NCBI GenBank assembly: GCA_964019165.1 | Contig: OZ025271.1 | Span: forward strand, 5,334,570-5,398,569 | Source of the DNA: Mastigias papua | Lineage: Eukaryota > Cnidaria > Scyphozoa > Rhizostomeae > Mastigiidae | Length of the DNA: 64,000 nucleotides | Reading direction: 5' to 3' | Shown here: positions 12,463 through 22,494 of the stretch, one piece after another | Layout of the letters: each line of letters begins with the position of its first letter | Numbering within the stretch: position 1 is the first letter of the stretch | Position numbers and translations under genes: made by a program | The notes under the pieces: model-generated | What the model saw: only the letters and a program-made list of their open reading frames with translations | Told to the model about the DNA's origin: nothing | Databases searched by the model: none

Positions 12463-14887
12463 AAATAAAAAAGAACTTTTGGGGATATGTAAAAGCAAAC
12501 CTAAAGCATTCCAGTTCTCTCTCGCCTTCCTTTGATACAGAAACTTGCAGAACTTTTTTCCAGGATTTCTTTCGTTCCAACAATTCTTCAAAATCTTTCA
12601 CAATCCCAGACTGGATACCTTCTCTCTCTCCACCTGTAGCTCCATACAATCTTTCTCCACCTTCCTATCAACAAATAACTAAAATCGTTCGCAGAATGAA
12701 AGCTTCGGGTTCACCTTGTCCTCTTGATAAAATTTCTATAATTCCTTTTAAGCGATGCCCGTACCTTCGCTCTTATATCACTGAGGTAATTCGCCTGATA
12801 TGGATTTCTGGAAATATCCCTGATGAATGGAAAAAGGCTTGTACGGTTCTAATATACAAAAAGGGTGATACATCTGATCCCAGCAACTTTAGGCCAATTA
12901 CGCTTGAAAGTGTGCCCTTGAAAATCCTCACTTCCTGCATGCGTGATTCTATGTTTACTTTTCTTTGTTCCAATGGCTATATCGAACACAAAATCCAGAA
13001 GGGCTTTCTTCCCAAGTTGACAGGTACCTTTGAGCACACTGCTCAAATGTCTAATATCATCAACAAAGCCAGGGTCAAGCATAGGTCACTTGTAATCACA
13101 CTCCTTGATCTAAAGAATGCTTTCGGTGAAGTTCACCACAATCTTATACCAGAGGTACTACGCTATCATCACATTCCACAACATATTCAAAACATGGTTC
13201 AGAGTCTCTATAGTAACTTCCACACCTCCATAATTACTGCTTCATATCAAACCCCATTCCTAAAGGTAGGGAAAGGCGTTCTTCAAGGCGATTGCCTCAG
13301 CCCTCTCACTTTTAACCTTTGCTTTAATACATTCATTAAGTATATATCGGACCCCATGTTTACTCAATTTGGATTTACAACAAGCACCCTTTCTCCTTTA
13401 CATTGGTTTCAGTTTGCAGACGATGCGGCGGTAGTTACTGGACATGAACAAGAAAACCAAACACTCTTAAATCATTTCACGAGATGGTGTAACTGGTCAA
13501 ACATGGTAATCAGAGTTGATAAATGTGTCTCTTTCGGAATAAAGAAATCTTCTACTTCATCTATCCAATTTCTTCCAAAACTGATCATTAACAGAAAACT
13601 GGTTCCTGTTGTCAATATAGGCGAGTCATTCAAATACCTAGGACGCTATTTTAATTTCTCCATGGACAATAACAAACACATGTCAATTCTTTTAGAAACC
13701 ACAAATGATTTGATGACTAAAATTGATCAGCTCCCTTGCCACCCCAAATACAACTATCGTTGTATCACCGTTTTATTCTTTCAAAGATTGCATGGCATCT
13801 AACAATTGCCGACCTCAGTAAAACATGGGTAGTGGAAAATCTTGATACAATAGTGGCTAACTTCGTGCGGCATTGGCTCGAATTAACCATTAGTGCTACT
13901 CTGAGCCATTTGATTATTAGCAAATCTCATTATGGCCTAAGTCTTATTCTTCCTTCAACAAAATTCATTCAATGCCAAACAACTATAAGAAACGCTCTGA
14001 AATCATCTCCCAACCCCGACATCAGATATCTATGGCAAGATTCCAGTCAGAATACAAATATACAATATGATCAGTACAAAAATGCGAAGCAAGTTTTAAA
14101 AGCCGTCCAACAGCAACACCAAGGTCGCCTTGAATACGAATTAACATCTCAAGGCTTCATCATTTCATCAAGTATTAAATTTGCATCTCCAAAAGTAACT
14201 AGCCTTTGGTCCACTGTTCAGCAAAGTATGCCCAAGAACATTTTCAATTTCTCCTTGAAATACTTAACCAACACTTTAGCTACCCGCAAGAACCTCTTTA
14301 AATGGTCTATTGGACAGTCATCTGCATGCTCCTTTTGTCTTCAATCAGAAACACTACAACATGTCGTCTCCAGCTGTAAATCGTACCTCGATCAAGGTAG
14401 ATATACTTGGAGACATGATTCGGTTCTTAACTTTATAGCTAATACGCTATCAGCGCTCCCAAGTTGCTCCATATACGCTGATCTTCCTGCTTTTCTGTCC
14501 CCTTCTCTGGTTACTGGTGATTCTCTCCGACCTGACCTTCTTTTAATCACTAAAAACAATACTCTGCACATCCTTGAACTTACCATAGGATTTGAAACGA
14601 ACATAAAGGTCAACAGCGATCGCAAAGCTCTAAAATACAATCCTCTTCATCAAGATTTACGTTCAAAATATACTCAAACAAAGTTCATTAATTTATCCTT
14701 AGGTGCTCTTGGCATTGTAGGATCCTCCTCAGACTCTTTCACTGAACTACTTAAGGCAGTTGATTTTGACAGCAAAATGCAAAAGGCTATTCTGTCCAGG
14801 ATCATGAATATTACCATAAGATGCACATATTACATGTTCTGTTGCCGTAATAAGCCATGGACAAGTCCCAAACTACACGGCACATAA
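12463..14887 (+). pseudogene. LINE with restriction-like endonuclease (R2/R4/NeSL/Hero-type), 5'-truncated
   Basis: Two overlapping frames, 12381-13802 (real homology from about 12463) and 13736-14887, form one product broken by a frameshift at about 13750. The first holds reverse transcriptase: NFRPITLESVPLKIL, LLDLKNAFGEVHH, LQGDCLSPLTFN and the catalytic FADDAAVV at about 13415. The second ends in a CCHC zinc-binding knot (C-x2-C-x7-H-x4-C, 14329-14380) followed by RPDLLLI and LHILELTIGFE (14530-14595). These are the PD and D/E-x elements of the restriction-like endonuclease that R2-group LINEs use in place of an APE nuclease. The N-terminal DNA-binding domain is missing. It starts exactly at the tail of the preceding LINE. 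Confidence 0.85.
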
Positions 14888-14944
14888 AAAAAATAGACGT
14901 ACTCAGTAATTAATCAGACATCTCTTTTCTAATACGCTTGACCT

Positions 14945-15045
14945 TGTTTGTTTTGTTTTGTTTTGTTTTGTTTTGTTTGTTTTGTTTTGTTGTTTTTGTT
15001 TTGTTTTGTTTTTTTTTGTTTTTGTTTTGTTTTTTTTTTCTTTGT
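14945..15045. repeat. (GTTTT)n tract in the LINE 3' region
   Basis: About 95 bp of GTTTT/TTTTG repeats with later T-runs, within the 3' UTR of the RLE-type LINE and about 90 bp before the polymerase resumes. Confidence 0.9.
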
Positions 15046-15133
15046 TATTCTTTGTACCACTGACAGCCAATTGTACATTGCCTTAAATAGTGAGATGTAT
15101 GATTGTAATTAGTTGATATAATTGAATTGTTGA

Positions 15134-15915
15134 AATGAAAGTTTGAAAAAATTATTAACGATTCTCTGTGTGATCGGACTCTATTAAATAAAGAGCGATA
15201 TAGTTCACATATTAAGATAATTTCTGATGTTGTCAAAGCTAAACAAGCAGTGTCAAAAGATACTTTTAAGGATTATGATATTATTAATGAAAAATCAGGA
15301 TTGTTTAATACAATACAAAAATTGTATTAAATTAAACTCACCTTCATATATCAGCGCTTGTATTTTAGATCTGTCTAAAATCTTAATTTATAATTATTGG
15401 TATACATTAAAAAACAAATATAAAGACGATACTAGCATGTCATATATCGACACAGATGGGTTTGTTTGTAATAGTCGAAATAACGATGATATTTATAAAG
15501 ATATGTATGGAATGGATATTTTTTATATGTCATGTTACGTTAAATCATTTAAATATGATCGATGTGGTGAATATGAAATGGAGAAAGTAAAAGATGAATG
15601 TTCTTTTAGTCCAATAGTCGAGGTTATTAGTTTAAAGACAAATTATATGCTTATAAAATAGAAAATGATAATGTGAAGTGTAAAGGAATGAAATATAATG
15701 TGAACTTTGAATCATTAAAGCATGCTGTTTTTAACAATGAAGTAAATACAGTCAAATTTAATACAATAAAGTCAACTAAAGATTGTAAAATCTACTCATA
15801 CAGTGATCAAAAAACATTGTTAGCATACAGTGATAAACGGTTTTTGTATTGTGAAAGTCAGTCATATGCACACGGTCATTATATGATTAATAAAAATTAT
15901 GAAAATTTAATATAA
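15134..15915 (+). pseudogene. polB: DNA polymerase B, 3' part after the LINE insertion
   Basis: The polymerase resumes in a FEKIIND context (the second half of motif B) just after the AATGAA repeat. Frame 15227-15661 carries palm motif C as YIDTDGF (15443-15463), with the metal-binding Asp residues preserved. It is followed by the conserved KVKDECS region. A shifted frame, 15673-15915, encodes the C-terminal thumb-like part (KCKGMKYNVNFESLKHAVF), ending in a Tyr-Ala-His-Gly-His-Tyr segment and a TAA at 15913. Frameshifts occur near 15330 and 15661. The catalytic core is recognisable, but the gene is destroyed by the 3.9 kb insertion. Confidence 0.9.
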
Positions 15916-15961
15916 AAATAATTACATTTATTGCACTTAATATATTACATACTTACAACAT

Positions 15962-16207
15962 ATGCAATTATATATAAATATAATTACATATTGTGTAATT
16001 ATTCTAATATATTATATAATAGATTTAAATTCTTACAACGATATCGTACGAAAACAAATTGTGGCTAGAAAGAATGTGATAAACTTAAAACAAATGAATA
16101 CGAATTATCAAAATGAAATACAAGAAAAAGATTTTCAAAATATAGAAAAATATAAACCTATAACAGAATCTAATAAACAATTAATTGAACAAATTGAAAA
16201 AAAGTGA
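15962..16207 (+). CDS. Small membrane-anchored coiled-coil-like protein
   Basis: An 81-aa frame. Residues 4-22 are strongly hydrophobic (INIITYCVIILIYYIIDL) and would form one N-terminal membrane segment. The remainder is polar and helix-prone, with many Lys, Gln, Glu and Asn (for example NQLIEQIEKK-like ends), suggesting a coiled coil. It follows the polymerase in the same direction. I do not recognise the family; small membrane proteins of unknown role are common in Polintons. It may continue downstream in a broken frame. Confidence 0.45.
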   Translation: MQLYINIITYCVIILIYYIIDLNSYNDIVRKQIVARKNVINLKQMNTNYQNEIQEKDFQNIEKYKPITESNKQLIEQIEKK

Positions 16208-16780
16208 TGAAATGGTAGAAAATATTGTTAATACATTAATAATAACGATAATAAAGATAATAAAGAAGAACAATCAACATTGCTATTTGATGGTGATGTA
16301 GCAATTACATTTTTAGTTACTTTATCTTCCACTCCATTCATTCATTCATTGCGTGTTTTTCTACAACTCATTGCCAGCACTTCCTCTCCGCTAACACTAA
16401 ACTAACATCACACTAACATTCTATTGCGTCATAACACCGTGCCCTTTTGTTAGGCCTATTTTTATACTAACTTTCCCTCAACACATTGTCTAGCCTTTCC
16501 TTTACCACATCGATTTTTGTTATTCCACCTTTATACGTAATTCCGGGGAGCAAATGTATATACCAATTCAAATTGTAAAAGAACCAGTTGAAATTCACAC
16601 TAGCGAGGATAACACATAAAAGAACATCTATGAAATTTCCTTGTTTCAATCCTATAAGCGATAGTAAAGCCAAGACTACATCGGGTGAGATCGAGCGTTT
16701 TAATTATACATAAAAATCTTTTATCAGATGTTTAGCCATTCTACAAAGTGATAATCAAGAATCACTAAAGTGATAAAACT
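16208..16780. other. Broken coding remnant with a compositionally distinct insert
   Basis: Positions 16208-16310 and 16700-16780 are AT-rich like the rest of the element. About 16315-16715 is less AT-rich, has CATTCATTCATT tetranucleotides, and breaks the surrounding coding sense. It looks like a small foreign insertion of about 400 bp, but I see no inverted ends or clear duplication. Confidence 0.35.
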
Positions 16781-17406
16781 GAAAAAAAAGTTATTTATAA
16801 TTTCAAAGAACCTTTAAATGAGTCGGAAGGGCAATTTTTAGAATCGTTAAGTAATAGAGACAATATTTTTTTATATAAAAAAAGGATGGGGATGAAATAT
16901 ATTCAACATCTAAAATAGTTCCAATAAATGATTTAAATAAATTATCAGATGAAGAATTAAGTGATCAATATAATTCAAAAGAATTAAAAAAATTCGCGAA
17001 TAATATTACCGGAGCTTACAAACATCATTGAAGTAAAGAGTTGATAACGTATGGAAATGCAATTGGTAAATATCAAAATATTATTAAAGATATATTAGCT
17101 AGTAGAAAATATATTAAAAATCAACAAGGAGAGAGTATCAAAAAACGTAATGGATATAAAATAGTGCATTCAAAGAACAATGATAAATTGTATATTAATA
17201 TGGAAAAATTGTTAAATGAAATGATTATAGTCGCAGCTATTGATGGGAATGTTATATATAGAAATCGAGGAGATCTTGATACGATTAATATTTTAACAAA
17301 AAGATATAATCCTAAGAAAAAGTACTCAAAATTATCAATACAAATTTTCAACGATTTACACAAACTTTCAGGAATGGTTAAAAACGTAATGGTATGTCGA
17401 AATTAA
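16781..17406 (+). pseudogene. Polinton hypothetical protein (virion-gene block)
   Basis: Pieces in different frames run from about 16781 (YNFKEPLNESEGQFLESL) to a 121-aa frame at 17041-17406. The latter contains GKYQNIIKDILASRKYI and a basic YNPKKKYSKL segment. The product is Lys/Asn-rich and mostly alpha-helical in appearance, with no catalytic motif I can name. It lies directly before another hypothetical gene and the minor capsid gene, so a structural or assembly role is an inference from position only. A stop at 17029-17031 and an upstream frameshift break it. Confidence 0.5.
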
Positions 17407-17723
17407 TTAATGGCTCTGCAATAATTTTAAATGAAAAAGACCGTCAAAAAAGGATCAATCTTCTGCGTGGATCGATTGTAGCAGGCAACGATAATAAGAA
17501 AGTTCATCAAGAGCTAGCTGAATTAACAAATCAAGAAATTAATACTAATAAAAAACCTGATGACTTAATAAATGATTTACATACATTAACACCAATATTA
17601 AAAACATCAAACGCAGATGAAAATGTTAAAAATCGTGTATATAATATAGTTGATTACTTACGTTCAAATCAATTAATTTCACGTGATCAATATCATAAAT
17701 ATATAAATGAACATTTATTATAA
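17394..17723 (+). CDS. Hypothetical helical protein before the minor capsid gene
   Basis: A complete 109-aa frame overlapping the previous one by 13 bp and ending 11 bp before the minor capsid start. Features are RINLLRGSIVAGNDN near residue 22, a central Leu-rich stretch (DDLINDLHTLTPILK) and a C-terminal LRSNQLISRDQYHKYIN helix. It is one of the few undamaged frames of this element. I cannot assign a function. The tight packing with neighbours suggests it is co-expressed with capsid genes. Confidence 0.6.
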   Translation: MSKLINGSAIILNEKDRQKRINLLRGSIVAGNDNKKVHQELAELTNQEINTNKKPDDLINDLHTLTPILKTSNADENVKNRVYNIVDYLRSNQLISRDQYHKYINEHLL

Positions 17724-17734
17724 TATAATATATA

Positions 17735-18369
17735 ATGGATCAACCGATATTTATTGATACAACAAAAAATCGATGGGGGGTTTATGGGGGTGATGATAAT
17801 AACTTCACAGTGAATATGTCAGGTGATGGTTTGCAATTGGATAATACAGATTCAGAAAATTATATTGCACTACAATGATTAACTATGTCTTATACATGGA
17901 ATAATATAGATGCAACAAAATTTAGTAATAACACAGTTCGTTAGTGTCATCTTTAAAGTGTTGTTTTATCTAATTAAAAGAAACCTTTCAAGTAGATTTT
18001 CGGAGTAATCTTATTTTTTGTGAATTATTGGGTTTTAATAGCCTAATAACAACAAGTAGTTATGGATATAACAAATATAATGTGCCAAATATGACAAATA
18101 GTGTGGATAATATTATTATACGATGTAGTTTATTATCAGAATCTAATTTCAATGGATACCAATCAGATTCCGTTCTTTATATGTTTGATACTTCTAATTA
18201 TAGAATTGGGTATTCTTTTAGCATTAATGAAAAGAACTTCATTTATCATAAAATAAACACTAATAATATAAGAAAATTTACAATTAAAATTCAAGATGGA
18301 TTAGGTCGAATGAACTTTCTATGGTTTTATTTATACGAAGTTTTAAAATTAATATATAATATAATATAA
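17735..18369 (+). pseudogene. Polinton minor capsid protein (penton-like), broken
   Basis: The ATG at 17735 follows the motif TATAATATAATATATA. The N-terminal piece (17735-17877) has FTVNMSGDGLQLD and YIALQ-stop-LTMSYTWNNI. A second frame (18028-18369) carries NMTNSVDNIIIRCSLLSES and IKIQDGLGRMNF, which match the order of conserved blocks of the single-jelly-roll minor capsid protein of Polintons. That protein forms the pentameric vertices in the predicted virion (family knowledge). Breaks include a TGA at 17876 and frame loss near 17945-18028. It sits just upstream of the major capsid gene, the usual order. Confidence 0.75.
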
Positions 18370-18378
18370 TATAGTATA

Positions 18379-18765
18379 ATGAATTCAAGGTTAAAACCAG
18401 TTAGAATAAATTATAATAATTACTCACAAGATACTATGGGGGCTGATTTATCTGATGTTTTTAAATCAATGTTTAATTCAGCTGTTAAAAAAATGGCATC
18501 TGAAAGTAGTAAGAAAATAATAAAAAGTGCAGCAGAAACAGCTGCTAAAGCGGCTGTTGAGCCAGTAGCAAAAATAGCAGGTGAGGTTGTAGCTAATAAG
18601 ATTTTTAAATCAGCGACAGAAATCCCTGTAGATGAAGAAGAAAGACCTATAAAATATGATAAAGGGAGTATTATTGAAAAGGAAATTAAAAAAATATATA
18701 AAAGTAATGATAATAAATGTGATAATAGAGATTATATAAAAAATAAATTTAATGAATTATTATAG
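18379..18765 (+). CDS. Ala/Lys-rich small structural protein
   Basis: A complete 128-aa frame whose ATG follows AATATAATATAATATAGTAT. Residues about 25-75 form an Ala-rich amphipathic helical region (AAETAAKAAVEPVAKIAGEV) and the C-terminus is Lys/Asn-rich. It lies between minor and major capsid genes. Small basic or amphipathic virion proteins are common there in adenovirus-like and Polinton gene blocks, so a capsid-interior or membrane-active role is plausible but is inference. No stops interrupt it. Confidence 0.6.
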   Translation: MNSRLKPVRINYNNYSQDTMGADLSDVFKSMFNSAVKKMASESSKKIIKSAAETAAKAAVEPVAKIAGEVVANKIFKSATEIPVDEEERPIKYDKGSIIEKEIKKIYKSNDNKCDNRDYIKNKFNELL

Positions 18766-18779
18766 TATATTATATAAGA

Positions 18780-20053
18780 ATGAGTTTAATTGATTTCCGT
18801 CGACGATGCGACAAAAATTGATCATATTGTTCTAAGTCCAAATTTACCAATCAGAACTGGGCAAAATGTGTTCGAGCATTCTATCTCGGGCGATGATTAT
18901 TTGATTAACGATTGGTATTACAGTTATTATTGTTTCGTTTTAAGTGGTAAAAAAGCAGATGGTAGTGATTGTGCAGCAGGCGATTTAGTAGCTATAGCGA
19001 GCGACAGTGCTTCATTAATTCGAAAAATACAAGTAAATAGCAACGGCAAAGAAATATACGACAGTGACGATTTAAATTATTACATGGTAACAAAAAATAT
19101 ACTTAAAAATAGTAAAGAATATGGTAATTCAATAGGAACAACGAGTTTGTTTTACCCACGTACTGTGCGTGGGACAGATATTAATGAGTTTACAACTGAT
19201 GCCACAACTCATGCTGTTGAAAGTAGAAACGCCACATTTCATGAAAATTATAAAAATCGTGTTACAATAACAAAAAATGGCGATATTGAATGTATTGTTG
19301 ATTTACGAAATTGCGAGTTCTTTGCTAGTTTTTACGATCAGATAATGCCGTCATCAAAGTTAGATATCTTTTTAACAATCACATCAGATGATGTGATTAT
19401 CCATAGAGCTGCTACTGATGCTGCAGTTGTCGCTATAAAAAATGTATGACTGTGTTATGACAAACTTACATTAATTCCATAAGATAATGAAAACTTTATC
19501 AAATTATTAGAAAGTCCTTCAATAGTTAATTATTTAAAAGAATTAATAATGATTAACTCTGGGTTGAGACGTAAACAATATTTATATGTAATTGTTAATA
19601 ACATATTGAAACCGAGGCATTTAATTATATTCTTCTCGTATACAGAAAATAGTAGTGATCAAACAATCAACAGTTTTGAAAACAACACAACTGATGTTAA
19701 AATTGAAAGTGCAAATATTCGACTAAATAATAATATTTATATACCAGGTGACAGTTATGACTGTGTTAATAAACCACAAGTTGTATATAGACAGTTATTA
19801 AAATATATGAATCAATTAACTCCAACGGGTGTGTTTGTGAATTTACGATTTATTTAAAACTACTGCCATGTATCTATATTTTGATATTTATTCGAATATT
19901 TCGGATATTTTAAAAGAATCGAATGATAAATTAGAATTCAGATATCCATTAAGTACAACCCCGACAAAAGACTATACTATATATGCTCTGTTATTATCAG
20001 AAAATACATTTAAATTAAGTGTAATAAACAATAGAACTGAAGTTATAAAATAA
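18780..20053 (+). pseudogene. Polinton major capsid protein (double jelly-roll), broken
   Basis: The ATG at 18780 follows TATTATATAAGA; a one-base shift within the first codons moves the frame. The main piece to 19449 includes KIDHIVLSPNLPIRTGQNVF, a SNGKEIYDSDDLNYYMVTKN block and IECIVDLRNCEFF. Reading continues in the same frame past a TGA (19447) and a TAA (about 19480) to 19857, then shifts to 19868-20053 with MYLYFDIYSNISDILKES and a TIYALLLSEN end. Overall length near 420 codons and block order fit the Polinton double jelly-roll major capsid protein. There are two internal stops and two shifts, so no functional protein can result. Confidence 0.82.
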
Positions 20054-20083
20054 TGTCAATTAATCTATATTATAATATAAGAG

Positions 20084-20911
20084 ATGTTACCGATTTATGT
20101 AAATTTAATTAAATACCAAAAAGAACGTCTAGCTAAAGCATATGAAAAAAGAGAAAACATTAATTTGAAAGTTTAATTATGAGATGAAAAAAATGGTACT
20201 AAAATTTATGTGAATCAGAGACAATATAATAGAATAATGAAAGGAAAACCCACTATAATAAGTTTTAATACAACGCATTTTAGATGTATGAAACAAGACG
20301 GTGCTGGAAGCATATTATCGAGTTTGCCTGCTTTAACAAAAATTGTTAGTAAAGCATCACCGGTTCTAAAAAGAATATTGCCTGGTCTAGCTACTGGTAT
20401 AGCTTCCACTTTAGGGTCATTAGGGATTGATAGTTTATTAGGTAATGGAATTGATGGAAAAAAAGGAGATATTATACAAGCATTGGCAATTGTAAGTAAC
20501 GAGTTAAATTAACTACCAAAACATCAAATAGATAAATTTGATAAAATTATGATGTCAGGGAATAGCCAAATGGAAAGGGGGGGGGAGGTTCCTTGGTAGT
20601 TTACTCGCTTCAATCGGAATTCCGATGAGTTTACAAGCCTTGACAGGCTCAGGTCTTCATAACACACCAACAGGGGGGTAGAGAATTCAGCGAAGAAAAT
20701 TACCAATTCCCCAAAGCCAACCAGTCATTAAACAACCAGAACGCACTGCTTTAATAAATAAAAAGTGGGAGCCATTTTATGATGAGCATGAAATTAAGGG
20801 CGTAAAGGGATATGGAGTAAAAAAATAAAAAAGATTAAAACAGGCTAAGGGATACTTTTTGGGAAGGACAGTCCAGTCAAAAATATACCGTTGCTAAATA
20901 TATTACTTTAA
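20084..20911 (+). pseudogene. Conserved Polinton hydrophobic structural protein, broken
   Basis: The ATG at 20084 follows TATATTATAATATAAGAG. The N-terminal part is basic and helical (KYQKERLAKAYEKRENIN). Frame 20210-20512 then holds NQRQYNRIMKG and a Gly/Ala/Leu-rich hydrophobic core, including RILPGLATGIASTLGSLG at about residues 63-80. A further piece around 20700-20850 contains PFYDEHEIKGVKGYG, and the end near 20860-20911 reads as a GKDSPVKNIPLLNIL tail. Proteins with this layout lie in the virion block of invertebrate Polintons; their exact role is unknown to me. A membrane-active or capsid-interior part is inference. Several frameshifts and a G-run at 20578-20586 break it. Confidence 0.6.
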
Positions 20912-21180
20912 ACTTAAAATTTGAAGACACTTCAATTTCTAATCATTATTTACAATCTTGGATTAATCACATGCATATAAATGATAAATTTGGTGGTATT
21001 TACGCGAAGATCAGTTAACAACTGATGTCATCAAACCAAACAAGTTTATGTCATAAATTTAGATGATTGTAATTCACCAACAAATGGCACACATTGGACT
21101 GCTTGTTATCATAATAAATGCAAGATTGAGTATTTTGATTGATATGGTTTAAAACCACCTGAAATTATTGCTCAAAATTA

Positions 21181-21219
<39 letters not shown>

Positions 21220-21386
21220 ATACACAATATCAGTCATATAATAGTAAAGCATGTGGTTAGTTTTGTTTATACTTTATTTACCATAGAAATTATGGTTTGT
21301 ATTATATTGTAGTCCAAACATTTTCATTAGTTGATTTAGAATATAATCAAAAATTGATTATATGCTGTTTTAATAATTATAATTAA
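20912..21386 (+). pseudogene. Adenain-like cysteine protease (PRO), broken by a (TA)n array
   Basis: Polinton proteases are homologues of the adenovirus maturation protease and process virion proteins. Visible blocks are a YVINLDD-type strand split by a frame change at about 21045-21066, NGTHWTACY with the catalytic His codon at 21092, IEYFD-stop-YGLKPP (TGA at about 21142), and SKACG with the catalytic Cys codon at 21252 followed by a TAG. The downstream helix FCLYFIYHR ends the fold. A (TA)n array at 21184-21217 lies between the His and Cys blocks. The start is unclear; I placed it after the preceding stop. Confidence 0.75.
21184..21217. repeat. (TA)n microsatellite inside the protease gene
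   Basis: About 34 bp of TA repeats within coding sequence, in the loop between two catalytic blocks; a post-insertion expansion is likely. Confidence 0.9.
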
Positions 21387-21397
21387 TTATATGTATA

Positions 21398-22374
21398 ATG
21401 GGTCATTTAGACGGGATAGATAAAATTCATCATTCAGACGTGTATCATAAAAAACGTGAAGATATAAATATGCATGGTAGATCTATTAATAATTTAAAAG
21501 CGAGTTGTGTGAATCAATCGACTAATTTAAAATACTCTGTTAATATGGAATGTCTGTTAAACTATTCTTATTTGCAGTTAAGCGAGACACTGTTTTGGAA
21601 ATACTACCAAATGAGTACAGCATTTTACAGAATTAATATATCGAGCAGTCATGAAGTGATTTTTGATTCATCAACGCGAAAAGTGTCTAAATTATTTGAT
21701 CAATCTCTGAGTCAAGATGATGCAGCACAGACAACAGCATCATTACAACCAACTTGGTGTAACAAGGCAAATCGTATAAATAATCGTTATTATTTACAGT
21801 TTAATTGCAGAGGATGATTTCAGATATTAATTAAAATCCAACATCTGGTGAAGATATTGTAGATATATTTATTGTATATAAAGTAACGTTTTTTTCAACA
21901 TCTTATTGATGTTCAAACGGTATTTTTGGCCACGACGATATGGGATTTGACAAATTCCTAGCATTCGGCCACAATGGCGATTTAATAGTGTCAGCTACAA
22001 CAAATGATTACATAGTGATCGGTCAAAATAGTGTAAATGGGCGATCGCCAATTGCACCTTATAAAACAAAGGCAAATGCGGATGAATTAAATAAATTTAT
22101 TTGGTTATCAGTTCATTGGAATATCCCTACAGAAGTTAGTTATGTGTATTGTAATGGCCAGAAATTGTGTAATTTTACATCACGTACTAGCGTGTGATTG
22201 AACCAGTTGACATTTGGTGATATTAATCTCAGTGGTAAAGCTCCTTTATATGGCTCAATCGCAACATTTTTATTATATAAGAATAGGCGTATAACAGAAC
22301 GAGATATTAAATTGCATCACCATGTTCTGTGTTCAAAATGGTATGATATAGATCATGATCAAATAACATTCTAA
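21398..22374 (+). pseudogene. Fibre-like protein 1 with lectin-like C-terminal domain, broken
   Basis: The ATG at 21398 follows AATTATATGTATA. It begins MGHLDGIDKIHHSDVY, an N-terminal motif (MG-x2-DGI) shared with the next fibre gene. A central piece to 21817 has YSVNMECLLNYSYLQLSET. After a shift, frame 21940-22197 and its in-frame continuation to 22374 carry FDKFLAFGHNGDLIVSA, SVHWNIP and YCNGQKLCNF. Then come TFGDINLSGKAPLYGSIATF and RDIKLHHHVLCSKWYD, a concanavalin/laminin-G-like beta-sandwich pattern. Breaks: TGA at 21815, a frameshift, and TGA at 22195. Host-surface attachment is inferred from the domain type and position only. Confidence 0.65.
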
Positions 22375-22385
22375 TATAGTATATA

Positions 22386-22478
22386 ATGAGAAATACTATA
22401 ATATATGTTATTAAGAATATCACATGTGACATAACCTTTCCATTTATTATTTTAATAATAATAAATTGTATCAATTAA
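22386..22478 (+). CDS. 30-aa hydrophobic mini-ORF
   Basis: The ATG at 22386 is preceded by CTAATATAGTATATA, the motif seen before other genes of this element. The peptide is mostly Ile/Phe/Leu after residue 15 (DITFPFIILIIIN), a single possible membrane segment. It sits exactly between the two fibre-like genes. Its size makes chance a real alternative; the promoter-like motif and position are the only support. Confidence 0.3.
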   Translation: MRNTIIYVIKNITCDITFPFIILIIINCIN

Positions 22479-22494
22479 TCTAATATATAATATA

